This document shows, one piece after another, positions 5,088-5,270 of a DNA stretch of 5,270 bases. The DNA is taken from NCBI GenBank assembly GCA_021160785.1, contig JAGHBX010000080.1, positions 1 through 5,270 on the forward strand, read 5' to 3'. This stretch comes from Planctomycetota bacterium (GTDB taxonomy: Bacteria; Planctomycetota; Phycisphaerae; Sedimentisphaerales; Anaerohalosphaeraceae). The position numbers and the translations under genes were made by a program. The number at the start of each line of letters is the position of its first letter. Position 1 is the stretch's first letter. The notes beneath the pieces are model-generated. The model did not search any database. It had not been told where the DNA came from and saw only the letters and a program-made list of their open reading frames with translations.

Positions 5088-5107
5088 GTCCTGATGTACA
5101 TCGGGAC
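5088..5107. repeat. Near-perfect 20-base palindrome
   Basis: GTCCTGATGTACATCGGGAC is symmetric except for one T/G mismatch pair (5092/5103), with the perfect core GATGTACATC. It can form a cruciform or an RNA stem only if a few central bases stay unpaired. No T-run follows on either strand. It may be an operator or a copy of a dispersed intergenic palindrome. Confidence 0.45.
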
Positions 5108-5270
5108 GAAGTGATTTGCCCGCCAGCCATAACCCGCGCATGTACTATCCGCCCAGGGCGCATCTGTTCAAAGCCCCAGCCAGCATGCTCCGACAGCGTA
5201 CGGCTTTCCAGTAAAGTTGACGGACCGGTCAGTGATTCTCAGCGGATACTTGCGTGGTATTCCTGCAGAG

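Larger units (their letters stand above)
4917..5270. other. Upstream non-coding region, no supported gene
   Basis: The left third holds the activator promoter candidate and sites C and D. Beyond 5010 it contains the two inverted repeats listed separately, and then sequence in which I see nothing recognisable. All six frames are broken by stops. The longest minus-strand stretch entering from the right edge is 33 codons (5269-5168), without motifs or a recognisable family, so it may be the very end of another gene or chance. No tRNA, rRNA or mobile-element ends are visible. Confidence 0.5.

Noticed and set aside
5150..5160. CGCCC-A-GGGCG palindrome as a terminator hairpin
   Set aside because: A one-base loop cannot close this stem properly, and no T-run follows on either strand.
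5168..5269. 33-codon minus-strand open stretch as the end of an upstream gene
   Set aside because: Too short, no recognised family, and it cannot be told from chance without sequence to the right.

Overview
All recognisable genes in this window lie on the minus strand and are transcribed right to left. The window is a compact accessory locus built around a sigma-54 activator and two NifX/NifB-type (Fe-Mo cofactor-binding-like) small proteins. Downstream of these are a DUF89 metal-dependent phosphatase-like protein, three small Gly/Arg-rich proteins that all start MPxGDGTGP (two DUF5320-type and one with six cysteines), and the first 170 residues of a histidine-rich multi-pass membrane protein that runs off the left edge. 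This gene content is typical of anaerobic bacteria such as sulfate reducers, other deltaproteobacterial lineages, Planctomycetota and Nitrospirota. The phylum cannot be decided from the sequence. Coding DNA is moderately GC-rich, except for the left-edge membrane gene and the intergenic regions, which are visibly more AT-rich.

Layout from right to left (direction of transcription): 4917-5270 is non-coding and rich in inverted repeats. 3549-4916 encodes the PAS/AAA+/Fis-HTH sigma-54 activator. 3388-3548 is a regulatory gap with palindromes and a sigma-54 -24/-12 element. 2974-3387 is NifX-like protein 1 and 2597-2959 is NifX-like protein 2. 1716-2582 is the DUF89 protein. 1605-1715 is a gap with a weak possible promoter. 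1308-1604 is DUF5320 protein A, 1045-1239 the Cys-rich small protein, and 587-973 DUF5320 protein B. 1-510 is the partial membrane protein. The genes from 2959 down to 587 mostly have good Shine-Dalgarno sequences and short gaps, so one long operon is plausible.

The main observation is regulatory. A 13-bp palindrome, TTGCA-N3-TGCAA, occurs in perfect form on both sides of the activator gene (3501-3513 and 4995-5007). Each copy has a degenerate partner whose centre is exactly 33 bp away (3534-3546 and 4962-4974). The downstream pair lies about 120-160 bp upstream of the start predicted from the sigma-54 element (TTGGCACG-N4-TCGC), which is the normal position for an enhancer. The activator's PAS domain carries a C-x8-C-x3-C cluster. 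From established knowledge, this resembles the 'orange protein' (ORP) system of Desulfovibrio, in which a NifX-family protein is controlled by sigma-54 and an OrpR regulator with an Fe-S PAS domain. The window therefore looks like an ORP-like, self-contained redox- or metal-responsive locus. It has an unusual set of effector genes (DUF89, DUF5320, Cys-rich peptide, His-rich membrane protein), and no MinD-type ATPase is visible here.

A second oddity is that both the sigma-54 promoter and an extended -10 promoter in front of the activator predict transcription starts within a few bases of an ATG that lacks a Shine-Dalgarno sequence. This suggests leaderless mRNAs for the first gene of each unit.
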